NCBI RefSeq assembly: GCF_003945595.2
Contig: NW_024104453.1
Coordinates: forward strand, 558,001-622,000
Reading direction: 5' to 3'
Source: Pipra filicauda
Lineage: Eukaryota; Chordata; Aves; Passeriformes; Pipridae
Length of the DNA: 64,000 nt
Translations under genes and position numbers: made by a program
Notes under the pieces: model-generated
Told to the model about the DNA's origin: nothing
Database searches by the model: none
The model's input: only the letters and a program-made list of their open reading frames with translations
In this document: positions 22,101-34,898 of the stretch, one piece after another
How the letters are laid out: every line of letters starts with the position of its first letter
How positions within the stretch are numbered: position 1 is the stretch's first letter

Positions 22101-23949
22101 AGCCATCCCTGTACCCACGTGCCCTGTCCCCTTTCCTTGTGATTCATCTGGACCGTGCCATTCCCTCTGAGAGGGCATGTCCTCCTCCAAATTACCACAT
22201 TCCTCAAATTCCTCTCCCCTGACACCACCACATGAACCAGTTGGACAGGCTGGGTTAAAAATAACCCATCAGGCAGCAGAGTGTAGCAAGGCCCAGTATG
22301 CCCATCCTGGGTCCTGGTCCCCCAGCTCCCACCTGCTTTGCCAATCCCGCATCAGTGGGGTAGGGGCTGGTGTGGCCGTGGGCATCCCATTGGACCCCCA
22401 AAAAGAGGGGTGGTGGCGGAGAGCAGTGGCACTGGCACACCCTTATGTCACATGCTGGCATCGCTTGTGCCTCCGGTGACCCTGGGGGTCCTGGTAAATT
22501 TGGTATGGCCAGCCAGGGATACTGTGAATCCCAGTGGGGAGGTGCTGGAGAAGGTGGGGGGAGATGAAAGGCGGCTGGAGGGGGCTGCTGCCTCTTTAAG
22601 CAGCTGCCAGATGTCTCTGAAAGGCTGGAAAAACCGGTTGGGGTGTGCTGCGCAGGGCCAGGCTCCCGGCGGCACTTCAGCTATTCCCGGAGAAATCCAA
22701 AAAATGCACCCGCTTGGGAAGCCCTGTGCTCCCCCCCACCCCCCACTCACCAGTCCTGGTGCTGTGAGTTGGGGGCCCTGGCAAGCAGGGTAGCACAGGG
22801 AGCTGGCATGGGGACAGGGACAATGGCATAGTGCTCTCCACAAAGCTGCATCCCCTTTGCCCCTCTCCACTGGCAGTGGGTGAGCCATTGCCCTGACAGC
22901 AGCATCCTGATGTATTTTGGAGGCTGGGGATAGAGATGCTGGCCCTGGTCCTGCTGTCACCATGGGGTGATAGTAATAGCCTGTTGCTGACTTTGAGGTC
23001 ACCAGCCCTGGGGGTGACACCCTGGGAGGTAGAGGGGAAGAGGGACCAGCCCCTACCATGGCAGGGATAGAGACACCATTGCACCTTCCACTGCTCTTTG
23101 GTGGCACCATGCGCCCCACGTCAATGTTACCTCCTGCCTACATGACCCATCCTTATCCTCTTTCTCCCAGTTGCAGAGTCACCAAGACAGAAGTGTTTTG
23201 GGAGACACTGGAAACAAGGCTGAGACACCCCCAAAATCATTGTCCCAGTGGGGCTGACCAACCCTGCTGCTGCCAACAGCGTCACCAAAAACTGAGCGGG
23301 CTGCAGATGGTTCAGGGTGGGTGAGTGACCCTTGCCACAGGGTCCTCACCACTGGGTCCAGCTGGGGAGAGTTTGGGGATCGATGCAGAGGCACACAGGA
23401 GCAGGAGGGTTGGGGCTGCCTCTGGCCCTGCAGTCCTGCACCAGCTCCCTGTCCTCACCCCCTCCCTGCCTGACAGCTTCACCAAACCAGTCAGTCCAGC
23501 AGGGCCGAGAGAAGGAGGGAGCGGGAGGGAGAGCCAGCGCAGAGGGAGGGGACGCAGGTCACTGCCACGTCCCCAAGTCCAGCTCTGTGATGAACCTGGA
23601 GAAGCTGCTTTCGGGGCTGGGGGGGTGCTCAAGGGCAATGCCCCAGTGTGGGTTTGGGGCAGAAGGTTTTGCTTCAGCCCTGGCCACCCCATTCTGGCCA
23701 GAAGCCCAGTCCCTGCCTGCTGCCTCCATCCTGCCCCTGTCACTCACCGTACATCTTGCCCTCGTCTGAGAGGATGATTTTCCGCCGGCCACAGGGTGGG
23801 TAGATCGCCAGCGCCTCCTGGAAGCTCTGCTCAATGTCCGGACTCCACACACCCTCGGCATCATTGTCCAGACTCTTGTCCATGCCATCCTGGCCATCTT
23901 CCCGCCCCTCCCCGGGGCTGCCGCTGGCGTTCCAGCTGTTGGACGCTAT
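13104..23949 (-). CDS. TEAD3: TEAD3, TEA-domain transcription factor 3 (non-AUG start)
   Basis: DNA-binding partner of YAP/TAZ in the Hippo pathway. Coding exons: 23748-23949, 20722-20786, one of 18865-18927 or 18671-18733, 16203-16214, 15719-15856, 15447-15490, 15278-15339, 14763-14896, 14477-14650, 14176-14316, 13811-13963, 13104-13217 (TAG). Every junction keeps phase; total 1302 nt, 433 aa. The start is ATA at 23949 in the context CACCATAG, as TEAD3 of other vertebrates also begins at a non-AUG codon; the first in-frame AUG is codon 23. TEA domain about residues 32-110 ([40 protein letters not shown]), then a Pro-rich linker ([12 protein letters not shown]) and the YAP-binding domain ([27 protein letters not shown] with the acylated Cys, ending YKLVKD). 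The YKLVKD end and AMNL exon favour TEAD3 over TEAD1 and TEAD4. Confidence 0.96.
13290..13700. repeat. Degenerate ~68-bp tandem array in the last TEAD3 intron
   Basis: Six diverged units, anchored on GCACCGTGAAAAATTT-like motifs at about 13312, 13379, 13449, 13519, 13585 and 13653 (spacing 66-70 bp). Units share GGCTCAGGCATAGCCACTTT, the anchor, then TTGCTACCCATTATTTGGG. The array fills most of the intron between the last two coding exons. Confidence 0.88.
16203..16214 (-). other. TEAD3: TEAD3 12-nt microexon (Ala-Met-Asn-Leu)
   Basis: A 12-nt exon bounded by a GTGGACAG acceptor and GTAAGTT donor on the - strand, encoding AMNL in phase 0. Known TEAD3 proteins carry these four residues between the end of the TEA domain and DQVSKDK, which supports inclusion; skipping would keep the frame. 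Confidence 0.9.
18671..18733 (-). other. TEAD3: TEAD3 alternative exon A (helix 3 variant, TEAD1/4-like)
   Basis: 63-nt phase 0-0 exon with a strong pyrimidine-rich acceptor (TCTCTCTCTGCAG) and GTACGC donor. It encodes [10 protein letters not shown] then [11 protein letters not shown], the last helix of the TEA domain. The end resembles that of TEAD1 and TEAD4 rather than usual TEAD3. It is second in transcript order of the homologous pair. Confidence 0.9.
18865..18927 (-). other. TEAD3: TEAD3 alternative exon B (helix 3, canonical TEAD3 form)
   Basis: 63-nt phase 0-0 exon, 131 bp upstream of exon A in the transcript. It encodes [10 protein letters not shown] then [11 protein letters not shown], the form I know from mammalian TEAD3. 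The acceptor ends in CGCTAG and is preceded by a GC-rich, pyrimidine-poor stretch, so it looks weak. Donor GTACGT. It shares 14 of 21 residues with exon A. Confidence 0.92.
23947..23949 (-). promoter_or_regulatory. TEAD3: ATA initiation codon of TEAD3
   Basis: TAT on the + strand, ATA in the transcript, with A at -3 and G at +4. The reading frame above it in the same exon (to 24001) is open and lacks an ATG. The following residues, ASNSWNAS, match the start of TEAD3 in other vertebrates. Confidence 0.85.
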
Positions 23950-25937
23950 GGTGCTGGCTGCTCTGGGCTCCGACCCTGAGCCCCCACGGACACACGACAA
24001 CCTGCTGGGACACAAGGGACACCTGTTAGACCCAGAGACCTTTGCTGGGGGCATGAGGCTGCAGTGACAGTGCGGTCCCAGGTCTGTTCCTGGCTCTTGC
24101 TCTGTCCCCACTCACACCCAGAGCAGCATCTAGATGTGGGGCATCAGAGACAAACAGGCTTTCCTTGGGGGCAGAGCCATGATTTCCCCCAAATCCAAGC
24201 CACAGGTGACCACCCAGGATCCACCAAATAAAGTCTGGGAAGAAAACTGCCTGGTTACTGCATTATCCATACAAGGAACTTGGGCACATGGTGCTCATGG
24301 GTGACACCTTGGGACAGGGTGGCAAGAGCCCTGCAGCTTGTGAACCCTGACCCCACACCAATACCAACTGCCACACAGCAGCCTCCTTGAGCGAACTGGC
24401 CCCAAGAACAACCCCAACCCCCAAAATCTCTGTTCCACTACGCATGGCAAAGGCAGAGTTGGGATTTGAAGGGAGATGCTGGGTGGCTCCAAGCCAGACC
24501 CCACTAATAGGAACCAGGTGGCCGGAGCTGTCCGGCAGCCCTACCCCTGGCACTGGGAGAGGCCCCCCACTCTGAGGATGCTCTGCTGGGGCCCCAGGCC
24601 CTCCCCAGCTGGTGGGTGATGCTGGAGAGTCTTCAACCCTCCTCCTCCTTCTGCTCTTCTCCTCCGTTTGCCTGGCTCCCAGCGCAGTGTTTCAGTGTTT
24701 TGCAATAACATGTTTGGCGGCAGCTGGCGGCGGTGGGAGCAGAGTAGAGAGGTGTCTCCTGCGCCGCCGTGCTTCCCGGACAGGCTGGGAGTGTACAAAG
24801 GTCTCCGGCACAGACATCTCCTTTTAAAGGAACTGCCGAGCCCGCTGGCTCAAGTACGCTGTGAGGCCTTGCCTGTTTTTTTTTTTCCTTTTATAAAAAA
24901 AGAAACTTACCCCCCCATCTCTCTCTCCCTCATCGTGATGTGATGTCAGCCCCTCCGGTCCCGCTGCCCGTCCCTGCCCGCGTCCCCCCCGCTGCCGCTC
25001 CCCCTCTTGCCGAGCACTGTGGCCAAATAAGGAGAACTGGATTGTAGGATCGAGCCAGCCAGCCAAGGGAGGGATGGCGGCAGCAGTGCCGGACGGGCCC
25101 GCGGCACCACGAGGCCCGTGCTGTGCTTCCTGCTGGGGTGCTCTGTGGGGCAGCCCCCTGGGAGGGATACATTGTCCAAACCTAGGAGGGTGTTGGGATG
25201 GGAGGGTGGGGGGACACCAGGACCAGGCACTGAGCAGGGACGGCACTGAGTGGGGACAGCCCCAGTGGGACCCTCTGCAGCTCATCAAGCACATCTGGAC
25301 TCCGTCCCAGTGAGGCACCTACACTGGGGTGCAGCTGCTTTGGCCGGGTGCTGAGCCCTGGCTGCTCTACAGCAGTCCAAGACCCCCCAACAGCTCAGGA
25401 ACCCTCAGACATATGGAAACCGGAGATGACTCAGCGGCACACGGCAGCCCAAGACCCTGCTGCTTCCAAAGCCCACAATGGCCTCCAACCCCACAGCAGC
25501 ACCATGGCAGCCCCAGACCCCCCAGCACCACGGCAACTCAGAAGCACCTAGCCTCAAGATACCTCAGTGGTCAGAGACCCCACAGTCTGGTGCCAGCCCA
25601 GCACCCAGCAGCATCCCAGGACCCCAGAGCACCACAGGGCTGCCATCAGCTCACCCTAAGAGCAGTAAGCCCCAGGAGCTGGTGCCAGGGTCTGACTTTG
25701 CAGGGACCCACTAGACTCCCTGCCCTTCCTAACTGATGAGTGCAATTAGGGCCAAGAGTGAAGCTATAGGGCTGAGAGCAAAACCATGGGGCTGGCTCCA
25801 CCACTGCAGGCAGCATGCCCAGTGCCCTGGGTCATCGTCCCTGTGCCAGGAACTGCATGCACAGGCAGGGTAACGGCTGCCCCCACACCCTGTCTGCAGC
25901 ACATGTGCCCCCCTCCCTAGGAGATCCCCAGCCCCCT

Positions 25938-25963
25938 CCCCCCCCCCCCCCCCCCCCCCCCCC
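25938..25963. repeat. Poly(C) run, 26 nt
   Basis: Uninterrupted run of 26 C on the + strand. Such runs form i-motif or G4 structures and are hard to sequence, so the length may be an assembly estimate. Confidence 0.95.
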
Positions 25964-26049
25964 AGCAGGGAAATCCCAGTCCAGCCTTTTCAGGGAATCT
26001 GGGAGAGGAGGGAGGGTGATGCTGGGGCCCCGACCAAGGTGCGAGGAAG

Positions 26050-26085
26050 CAGCTCCTCCTCCTTCTCCTCCTCCTCCTCCTCCAC
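26050..26085. repeat. CTC/CTT triplet run
   Basis: Pyrimidine-rich triplet run on the + strand, inside the TEAD3 first intron, next to the poly(C) run. No gene attached. Confidence 0.8.
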
Positions 26086-29000
26086 CGAACCTGCTCTTGG
26101 CCAGGCCAAGACATTGGATTTCCTGGAGGGAGGGTGCATGCACCGCGCTGACGCAAGGCACGGCCGAGTGCCGCTCCACCCTGCCCCTTACAAAACACCA
26201 ACAGCAGCAATTAGGGAACCGGCAGGGCTGGACGGCCCGTGGAGAGACTGCGGCCAGACCTGCTCCGGGCAGGGAGGGGACCGGACCTGCCGGAAAACAC
26301 GTCACCTGCTCCTGCCTCCCGGCTGCTCCCCAGGGACAAGGGCGGGAAGACCCCTCCCACAGCACAGGCATCTCTGCAGGCTTTGGATCGGATCCCAGGA
26401 CCACTGATCCGCGGAGCGGTGCTTACCCCCTCTGGGGATGCTCACGCACCCATACCAGGCAGGCGTCCCCACATCCAGCTCACTTGCCCCTCTGCATCCT
26501 GCCTTTGTGGGGGGACACACTCTAGCCCACGGCTTTAGAGGGTGATGGAGGGGGCTGCACCCTTGTGAGGTCCCCCAGCAGATGCAGGACGAGTGCCCGC
26601 AGCAGGCAGGGGAGGATGCCTCCAGGGCAGCCCTTATCTCCCCGCGAGGACAAAGCTGCGCCAGGAGACCAATGGTGTTCCCACGAGCTCACAGATCTCG
26701 GCCCCAGCACCACTGCGGGGGACGTGAGGGAGACCTGGGGCCTGAGCAGGCAGCAGGGCTGCAGGCAGCTGCCCTGTTGGGAGAGCTGCTTGGGTGGGAG
26801 ACCCTGCTAAAGCAACAAGAAGCCTCTTCAAGCTCTGCAAAGGCAAAGTTCGTTCCAAAGAGGGAGGGGTCCTAGGGAGATGAGTGTTATCTGGTGGGTG
26901 GGGGGAAGGAAATACTTCGGAGGCGACTAGCTGTGGTCAGAGACGCGTGGTGGGTGCCCCGCGGGGGCCGGGCACAGGTGTCAAGGCCAGGAGCAAGGTG
27001 CTGCTGGGACCAGCACAACCAGCTGTGATAGAGATCAGGTCAAGGGTGTGTGGGGTGGGATGGAGGAGAGCACTTGGGGCTGGGGGCACAGGGAGGTTAT
27101 GACATAGGCAGAGGTGCCTGTCACCCCCACAAAGTCTCCGTGCACCCTGTCTCCATCCCTATCCCTGTGCCACCGAGCTGAGGGGACAGCATGTTCCTCT
27201 GTCCCAGCATGGTCAGCCCCAAAAGCACTGTCCCATCTGGTGTAGCCACAAGGCACAGCCCAAGCAGCCTTCACACTGCTCCAAACCCTTCTGTCCTGGT
27301 TAAACTGGGACGGTGGGTAGGGGTGACTATTGTCATAGCATCCCCTCAAAGCGCCTGGGATGCAGGACACGATAATCAGCATTTGCTGCACAAGAAGGGG
27401 GACTGCTGGCACTATCTCGAGGGACAACACGTGGGGCACAGCAGCCCCAGAGTCCCCTTCTTATCTGGGGCTCCCCCAGCCCACGGAGGGGGACACTGGG
27501 AGAAAAAGGTGCTGGGGACACTGCAGAAGCAAAGAACCCTGCAAAGGCAGGGTGGGGGGCCAGCAGCATCCCGGTTCTGTCCTGCCTCCACATGCAGGGG
27601 GCCCAGGGTGATCCAGTCCTTCTCCCTCTCCCCTGCACCCAGACCCCATGGAAAAAGGACAAAAGCTCATGACAAGCCCAGGCAGGCATGGCACAGAGCA
27701 GTGCTCAGCCTCGCACCAGCACAGTGCTGCCAGCGCCAGCCCTGCAGGGGGAATGAGTGAGGCCACCATCACCACTGCACTGTCACCATGACCAGTGGCA
27801 CACCCACCCCAGGGGTGAGGGGGAGAGAAGCCCCCATCCTCCCTGGTGCTGAGGGTGCAGCCCCCATCCAGGGATGGCTTTACAAGACCCCAGTTGAGCA
27901 AACTCCAAAGCCGAGACTCCCAGGCACCCCCAGTTCCTGCCCACATGCCCTGGCACATTGGGGCTCAGTGAGAGCACAGCCGGGGCCCTGACTCCAGGCA
28001 TTGATTTGTAGGCAGGCAGAGGCCTTCATTACTGTGCCTCTCGTTTCAGGTAGGGGAGCACTGGCCGGAGGCAATGTCCATGATGCTGCCTCTGCTCACC
28101 TGGTGACACGGCCGGAGGGAATGCTGCCCACACCATCACACAGCCACCAGCTCTGCAGAGCCCCTTGAAAGAAAACCAAAAGCCGTGGAGCTCCTGGGGG
28201 ACACCAGCAAGACCACAACACACCAGGAAGATGTTGCTCTGCCTGCTGACAACCCCAGTGAGTGCACAGAGCCGAATGCTCTTGGCTCTGCTGAGGATGA
28301 CCCTACATCTCTTCTCTTGCTCTTTGCAGGAGTCCCGAATCCCTAGCACCTTGCCCAGAGACCCTTTGGGAACACCCTGCCCCACGTCCTGCCCCAGACA
28401 CTACCCCATTCCCACAGGGACACCATCCTGGTTGGCATGAGGCTGTCCCAGGGACAATCAGAACTCATCAATGCGGGTGGCAGCAGCTGAGCAAGATGCA
28501 GCACGGCAGAGAGGGTGGGGGAAGGAGGCTTGTTTATATCGTGCTCCTCTTCCAAACAGCTCTCACTGTGCTGAGGGATTCCCTGGATCTGGGAGAGAAG
28601 GGCGGCCACTCTGCTTTCTCCCACCCAGGTTTGCACCTCTCTGCCAGGGCGAGGGACACGTTTTCCCAAAAGGGTCCCCTGGCACAGTTTGGGGACCCAG
28701 GCAGTGGCAAAGCTCCCCATGCACTAGGCTGGCTCCCTGTGAGACAGCCCAACTAATTTCCTCCTCTCTATTGCTTCCTGTCCCTTCCGGCTTGGCGGGC
28801 AGCTCAGGAAGCAATCGGAGCGAGAAAACTGCAGGAGGCCATGTGGCAGCATCCCACTAGGGTCTGAAGAACTGCCAGGGCTGCCTGGGCACATGGTCCC
28901 CAGCTCCAGCTGGACCCCTGCTGCTCCCCAGCTCCCAGCAAAGCCCTGAGCCTCGACCTGGCAGGGATGTGGCTGGTCCTCACTCAGTGGCACACGGCTG

Positions 29001-29914
29001 GGAGATGCTCAGACCCCTCATCCCAAAGGGCTGTGGACGAACAAAGAGGAAATGTGAGTGATTTGCCCCAAAATATTTTGTCAGGAAGGAGGGAGGGGAT
29101 GGGGCAAATGCAGGGCACATCTCTCCTAATAGCAGAACCACGGGCACTCAAACCAACCCCTCCATCCCCTCCTCTTTCCCCAGCCCTGGTAGGGCAGCAG
29201 AGCTGGGTTTCGGCTTCTGGAGGACCTGAGCCGGTTTTGCTCAAGCCTCCAGGCTCAAGACCTGAGGGCAGAGGACAGACGGACACTGTAACCCAGCATG
29301 CCTCCCTGGCCCAATTACATTGCCCTGCCCAGCCAGGACGGGGCGTTTCACCCAGCAGCGCATAAATAGAAAGCTTTTACAGCATTAATTGCTCTCTGTG
29401 TTATGAAACTAGCTGGATGGAAACAACAGGGTTGGAGTCGCCTGCCAGGGATGGGCCACTGCCATGCCGTCCTGCAACACCCCCAGTGCTAGTGGCCCAT
29501 GGCACAGCCAGTGCTGGACACAGCACTCCCTGGGGACCGTTGAATTTGCTTTGCTTCTGTGCCAAAACGTGTCCATTCCAGAATGTCTCCCTGAACATCT
29601 CCTGTAGATGAGCTTGGAACAGCCCACAAGTCTGGAGTCCTCAGGGACTCCCAGCTTGTCCCAAGGGGAAGCTAAGGGGCACTGCTGTCAGGGGAGCACT
29701 GGGGGAGCCTGGGCCAGGCAGTCCTGTGCCTGCAGTGGGATAGTGTCCCACCATCTGGGCCAGCCAGGCATTTCAGGGACCCCAGCAGCCCTCAGATTTG
29801 CTCCTGAGAGGAGAAATGCCTCCACAGAGGAGCTCCAGGTATTGCTGACCCCATTTTTTGCCATTGCAGCAGGGCCAGGGAAAACGTCTTCCAGGGGACA
29901 CCGGCTGCCAGGCA

Positions 29915-29959
29915 AGGAGGAGGAGGAGGAGGAGGAGGAGGAGGAGGAGGAGGAGGAAG
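29915..29959. repeat. AGG triplet run
   Basis: About 15 AGG units in the TEAD3 first intron. The poly-Glu, poly-Arg or poly-Pro frames over it are repeat artefacts. Confidence 0.93.
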
Positions 29960-32186
29960 GCTGAAATGAATTTCACACGCGCCCCCCGGCTGCCTCCACC
30001 CCCGCGAAACCCAACCCTGCCTGGGCAGCAGCTGCACCCACTGCCTGCGCTGCAGCACCCGCCAGAGCCCAGGGTTAGCACCGACTGTCACACTCCCAGC
30101 TTCCAACTAGGAGAAATCCTGTGGGCTGGAGGGTGCAAGAACTGACTGGGGGGGATCAGCACCTGAGACACCGGGCAGGGGGGCCGTCAGGTATTACCGT
30201 CCCAGCTGAGACATGGAGATGCCCCTGGCTGCCAGAGTCTGGGACAGAATGTGACATGGAACTGTCACCTGGCCACTGTCACCCGTGTGAGGGGGCACAC
30301 TTCCCTGCCCTCTTGCAACGAGTTCAGAATCTTGAGGCAGTGCCAAGCTGAGGTCCTGCAGGAGCTGCGATAGCAGGTACATGCTGCCTGGCACAAACTC
30401 CATTGGTCACCTTTTCTCAGAGAGGTATATTTTGGTTTAGCACCATTTTACTGCCACCACCCCAGACAGTCCCAGCAAGCAGATCCTTGTGCATGCCAGG
30501 AGCATGTCAGGAGCTTGTGGCAGTGAATCGCCTTCTCCCAGCACCTCTCACTGCTGCCTGAGCCGAGAGCTGGAAACGGGCACAGTGATTCCTGTTCCTG
30601 CAGATTGAAAAATTGCTCTGGAATTCTCAGGAAGGAAAGTTGCTAAAAATACATGAAGGCAGTGTTCCTGGTAAAAGAAGGAGCTCCAGCAAGGAGGATG
30701 GCCCAAGAGCGCCAGAGAGCCTGGCACAGTGTGCTAGCCCCCTACCCTGCACACTAACATCCAAACACCAGAGCTGGACCCTGACCCTCCGCTCTGTGAT
30801 GCCACCCAGGCAAGGCTGCAAGCAGGGCACAGCAGCCGCCTCACATGAGAGCTGGAGCTCAAACTCACGCCATAGCTGGGCACAGGTGCTGGCAAGCACC
30901 AAGGGAGGACCCTGCCCAACTTATTCACCAAGCACGCAGGCACAAAGCTGGGCATGGAAAAGCAGAGTCTTGGACCAGACCTTTGCTCCTAGACTGTGAA
31001 GCACTCAGATCTTCTTGCTAATAAAAACCTGAAGCTCACTTGGGTCGGGGGCTCACATGCCTGCAGGCGGGTGTGCTTCTTCCTAAACCAAAACTGCCTA
31101 AGCTGGTGGGGGGGAGGTAGGGGCTGGCTGCCTCTGGGGGAAGGGCGGGCAGCAAAGAGCTGGCATGGGAACGGCAGCCCATCCTCCACGCACCCGCGCC
31201 ACTCCGCGTCTGTAAACTTTGAACATCTTCCGGAGAGAAGTTAGTGGCTATTGTGAACAGCTGGATTTAATTTTACGAGGAGCGAGGAGGAGACAGTTGT
31301 GGAGAAATAATAAGGCTTGGCGCTCCCAGGCGAGGATCCCTGAGCCCGGCCAGCCTTCCTGCCTTCATCGCACTCTGCCAGGGGAGCGCTGGCGAGACAG
31401 TCACAGTGCAACTGAGGCATGGAGCAGCATGGGGCTCACCCACCTTCTGCGTGATGCAAACCTGAGTCCACATATCTGGGGCTTTGCCCCTGTGTGTGTC
31501 CCCAGACCCATCACCCCTCCAGCAGCCAGGGCATCGGCAGTGGCATGTCTCTTCCTCACAGCAGAAAACTGGGCTGCCAACACAGGGCCTACTTCCCAGC
31601 CCACAGCAGCACCTTCAGACCTAAGGACCCCCAGTGCTCATTCTCGATGCTGGTGGGCCACCGACGCTTGTGGGCCACTGTGGCGCAACACCTCCCTCCA
31701 GCCGGCTGCTTCCCGTGAGGCTCTGCCCACCTCCTAAAATCAGCTTTAGCTCTGCTGTCCGCTTACCAGCCACCCCCTGCAGCCAGGGGAGCTCTGCCAG
31801 CACACACTCCAGGTCTGCACTGATCCCCCCACAGCAATCAGCCTCTTCCAGCACTTGCACCTCACCTGCCACCCGCGAGGCAGCACTTCCCAGAGTTACT
31901 TCTCCCGGGGAGAAGCACAGCCCTGAAGCTCACTGCAGTCACTTCCGTGCCTCTGGCTCGCGGGAGGATGGCTGAAGGTGAGCTCCTGGGTCAGCTTTAA
32001 CCAGCTGAGACCTAGCACAGCTCGTGACACACCCAGTGCCCATCTGGAAGGCGGCAGCAGTGGGCACGCTCGGTTCTGGTGCTGCTGCTGTCTCATGGCA
32101 CATAATGGGAGACACTGGGAACATTGGAGCATTGCATCTCTTTGGGACCAGGTGGGGGGACATGCTCCATTGGGATTTGCACCGCC

Positions 32187-32227
32187 AGGAACACTGATTT
32201 TACATGCTTTGTAAAATCAGTGTTCCT
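32187..32227. repeat. Perfect 18-bp inverted repeat, 5-nt loop
   Basis: Left arm AGGAACACTGATTTTACA (32187-32204), loop TGCTT, right arm 32210-32227 is its exact reverse complement. It lies in the TEAD3 first intron with no neighbouring gene feature. Confidence 0.95.
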
Positions 32228-34860
32228 CCAAACCCTTCGCTGACAGGATCCTGTTGGCTGCAGAGCCCTACATGAACACTGTTACCACTAGGCCACCAGC
32301 TTCAAACCCCAGGAACAAGACTGTCACCTCCAAAGGGCTCCATGCGCGCTCATCAGGAAACTCCACAATGAGCTGCATGGGGAGCCTGAAACAGCAGCCA
32401 GCATTGCACGACCCCCTGCTCCCCACCACCATGGGCAGGTGAGCGGCCCACCGGCACCACGAGGAGGTTTTGCTGGGGCCCCTCGCTCCCATTTCACAGG
32501 CGGGGAAAACCAAAGCGCTGGGAGCTGTAACAGCATGTCTGGACCCGCAGCAGGATCTGGACGTGCATTATCACAGAGGGGGGCTGCTCCTGCAGCGTGC
32601 CCACTGCAGGCTGGTGCAGGGCATGGCTCCACCAGCTCACCCCATCATTACCTTCCCTCCCTCCCTCCAAAAAAACATTTCATAAGTTGCCACGTGATGG
32701 TGGCAATAGCAAACACCCATGCGCTTCAGGTGCCTGCCCCAACCACAACACACAGGTGCCTGGGCTCGGCCGCTGTGGCTCACGGCCCGGCCTCGACCCC
32801 AGATAACACCTTGGACAAACAGCTGAGAAGCTGAGAGCATGGCCTGGCCACCCAGCAAATCCCCCATGGATGGAAGCTCCCAAAATCAAGGGTAGTTGGT
32901 TATATCCCATCCATCAACAGTGCTCAAGGCGATGTAAACGCTGTGGCAGTCTTGCCAGCCCCTTGCAATTGCCATCAGGGACCTAATAAGAGAGGGAAGC
33001 TCCCAGAGGTGGTACAGTTTTTGGACAGCATCCAACCCGTTCATTGAGGGATGGAGGAATGCCAACCCCACAAAGAGCCCCAGGATGGCACTTGCCATGT
33101 AAGTCCCAGCAGCACCCTTGGTTAGGGCTTTGCAGCCCCTTCTCTTTTCCTCTCCATTCTCCACTCCCATGGACAGAAGAAGAGGTACTAATGCAGGAAA
33201 ACACATTTTTTTCCCAACAAACAGCCCAAAATTGCCCATTTATGACCTTTCTGGCTGCTGCATGCCTCCACCAGCCCCACCACTGAGCTCACCTGCCACC
33301 AGCCTCGTGCTCTCTGCGTGTTTGACAGGAGCTGCGCAGTTACTTGCTTTTTAATACCTTAATTATAGCTGATTACCACTGCCATCCCCACCTCCTCAGT
33401 GCCATGACCTGCTCACACACCACCAGGAAAAGGCTCCTTCCTTCAGCACAGTGCCAGGGCCACCAGGACTCGCCTCCCAACCCATTTGGTGGCGGCAAGA
33501 TGGGGATTAAATGGTGATTAAAAGGAGATGCTGTTTCTGATATCATGATAAATAGCGACCGTATGTCATGGCAAATGGATACAAGTCCCTTTTACTGGCA
33601 GACCTGGAGGCTGGAGGGTTCCGCTTTGCAGGAAAGGGATGTTAGATGTGGGATGACTGCTGGAGGGTTATGCTGTCCAAAATGACTCCATTGAAGCATC
33701 CCCCCACTCTGAGTTGTGCCCCAATGTTGCAGTCACCCCCATCAGGACAAGGGTCCTTGAAATACCTGGGTGCCATTTACCCAAGGCATCTGGAGCCCAC
33801 CGCTTTCAAAGGGTTATTTCTGTTAGAAAAGCCAGTGCAGTGCCAGTTGCATGCCCACCCTGGTGAGGTAGCTGGGTGCTTGAGGTCCCGGGGGACAGGA
33901 ATGCCTTCCCCTGCATCACCCAGCTGGGAGGGCAAGCTGCTCACCCCGCAGCCATCTGCAGTCCCTTCCCATGAGAATGTTGGCCCTGCACACCCAAACC
34001 AGGCCAATTCCAGTGCCTTCTCCCAACAGGACACTTGTGCCTGTCCAGTCTGGTGGGGAAGTGCTGGGGCACTGCCACAGTGACCATCATCTGCCCTGTC
34101 AGCAGGGGTCCAAGCTCCCTCCCATTTCTCTCCTGCCTTCCCTGTTGCGTGACGTTGGTGAGTCCTCAACCCTTGCCCACTTTGGGGACCCTCTTCCTTC
34201 CATTCCCGGGGAAAATGACCCAGCTGGGGTGTCGGAAAGGGCTGTGGGGCCATGGAGACCCCAGGGCAGCTGGGTGCATGGGGAGGGGGTCACCAGCCTA
34301 GTAAACTCCAATTCTCCACCCATCATTATGAGCACTTCAATACTGTGGGGGGAGGTTGGCAGCCTCGCTGGCAGGGCCCCCCGGGGTGGCCAGGCTGTGC
34401 CAATGCCCTGACTCACGACACGCACGTACCCGCGCGGGGTAAAGCGATAGGAGGGGAGAGAGGATGCCGGAGCCCAAAATACTCTGGTGTGCCTGACACG
34501 GGAGATTATCGCTTTGCTGATGGGACGGTTGCCCAGCCTGGTTTGTCCTGGCTCCCTGCAAAGCACCAAAAACCCCCAAAAGCTCTGCCCTCACTTTTTC
34601 CTCTGCCACCCCATGCCAACCACCCAACAGCAGTGAGAGGCTCAGGATTCACGCTGCCCCAGCAGGGCCACCGGTACTATTTCCAGCTGGTTTCTTCCCA
34701 AACTCTGCTTTTTTTCTCAGCCTTAGAACCCAAACACATTGTATAGGGCCTGAGCAGTTTCAGGGGGCGGAGGTGGGTGGCACTGCAAGGGCTTGGCCTT
34801 ATTTTCCTTCCAAGGGGGTTAAGGGGAAAAAAACAACCCCAAGCCCAAGGAGGGTGTAAA

Positions 34861-34865
34861 AATAA

Positions 34866-34898
<33 letters not shown>
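34861..34898. repeat. AAT microsatellite
   Basis: About ten AAT units following AATAAA, ending ATAATAAAGG. Simple repeat in the TEAD3 first intron. Confidence 0.95.

Noticed and set aside
32187..32227. Inverted repeat as a microRNA precursor
   Set aside because: Stem of 18 bp with a 5-nt loop is too short for a normal precursor.
24387..34569. Many 60-190 codon open frames in the TEAD3 first intron
   Set aside because: No recognisable domains, no consistent splice structure, overlapping on both strands as expected from GC-rich non-coding DNA.
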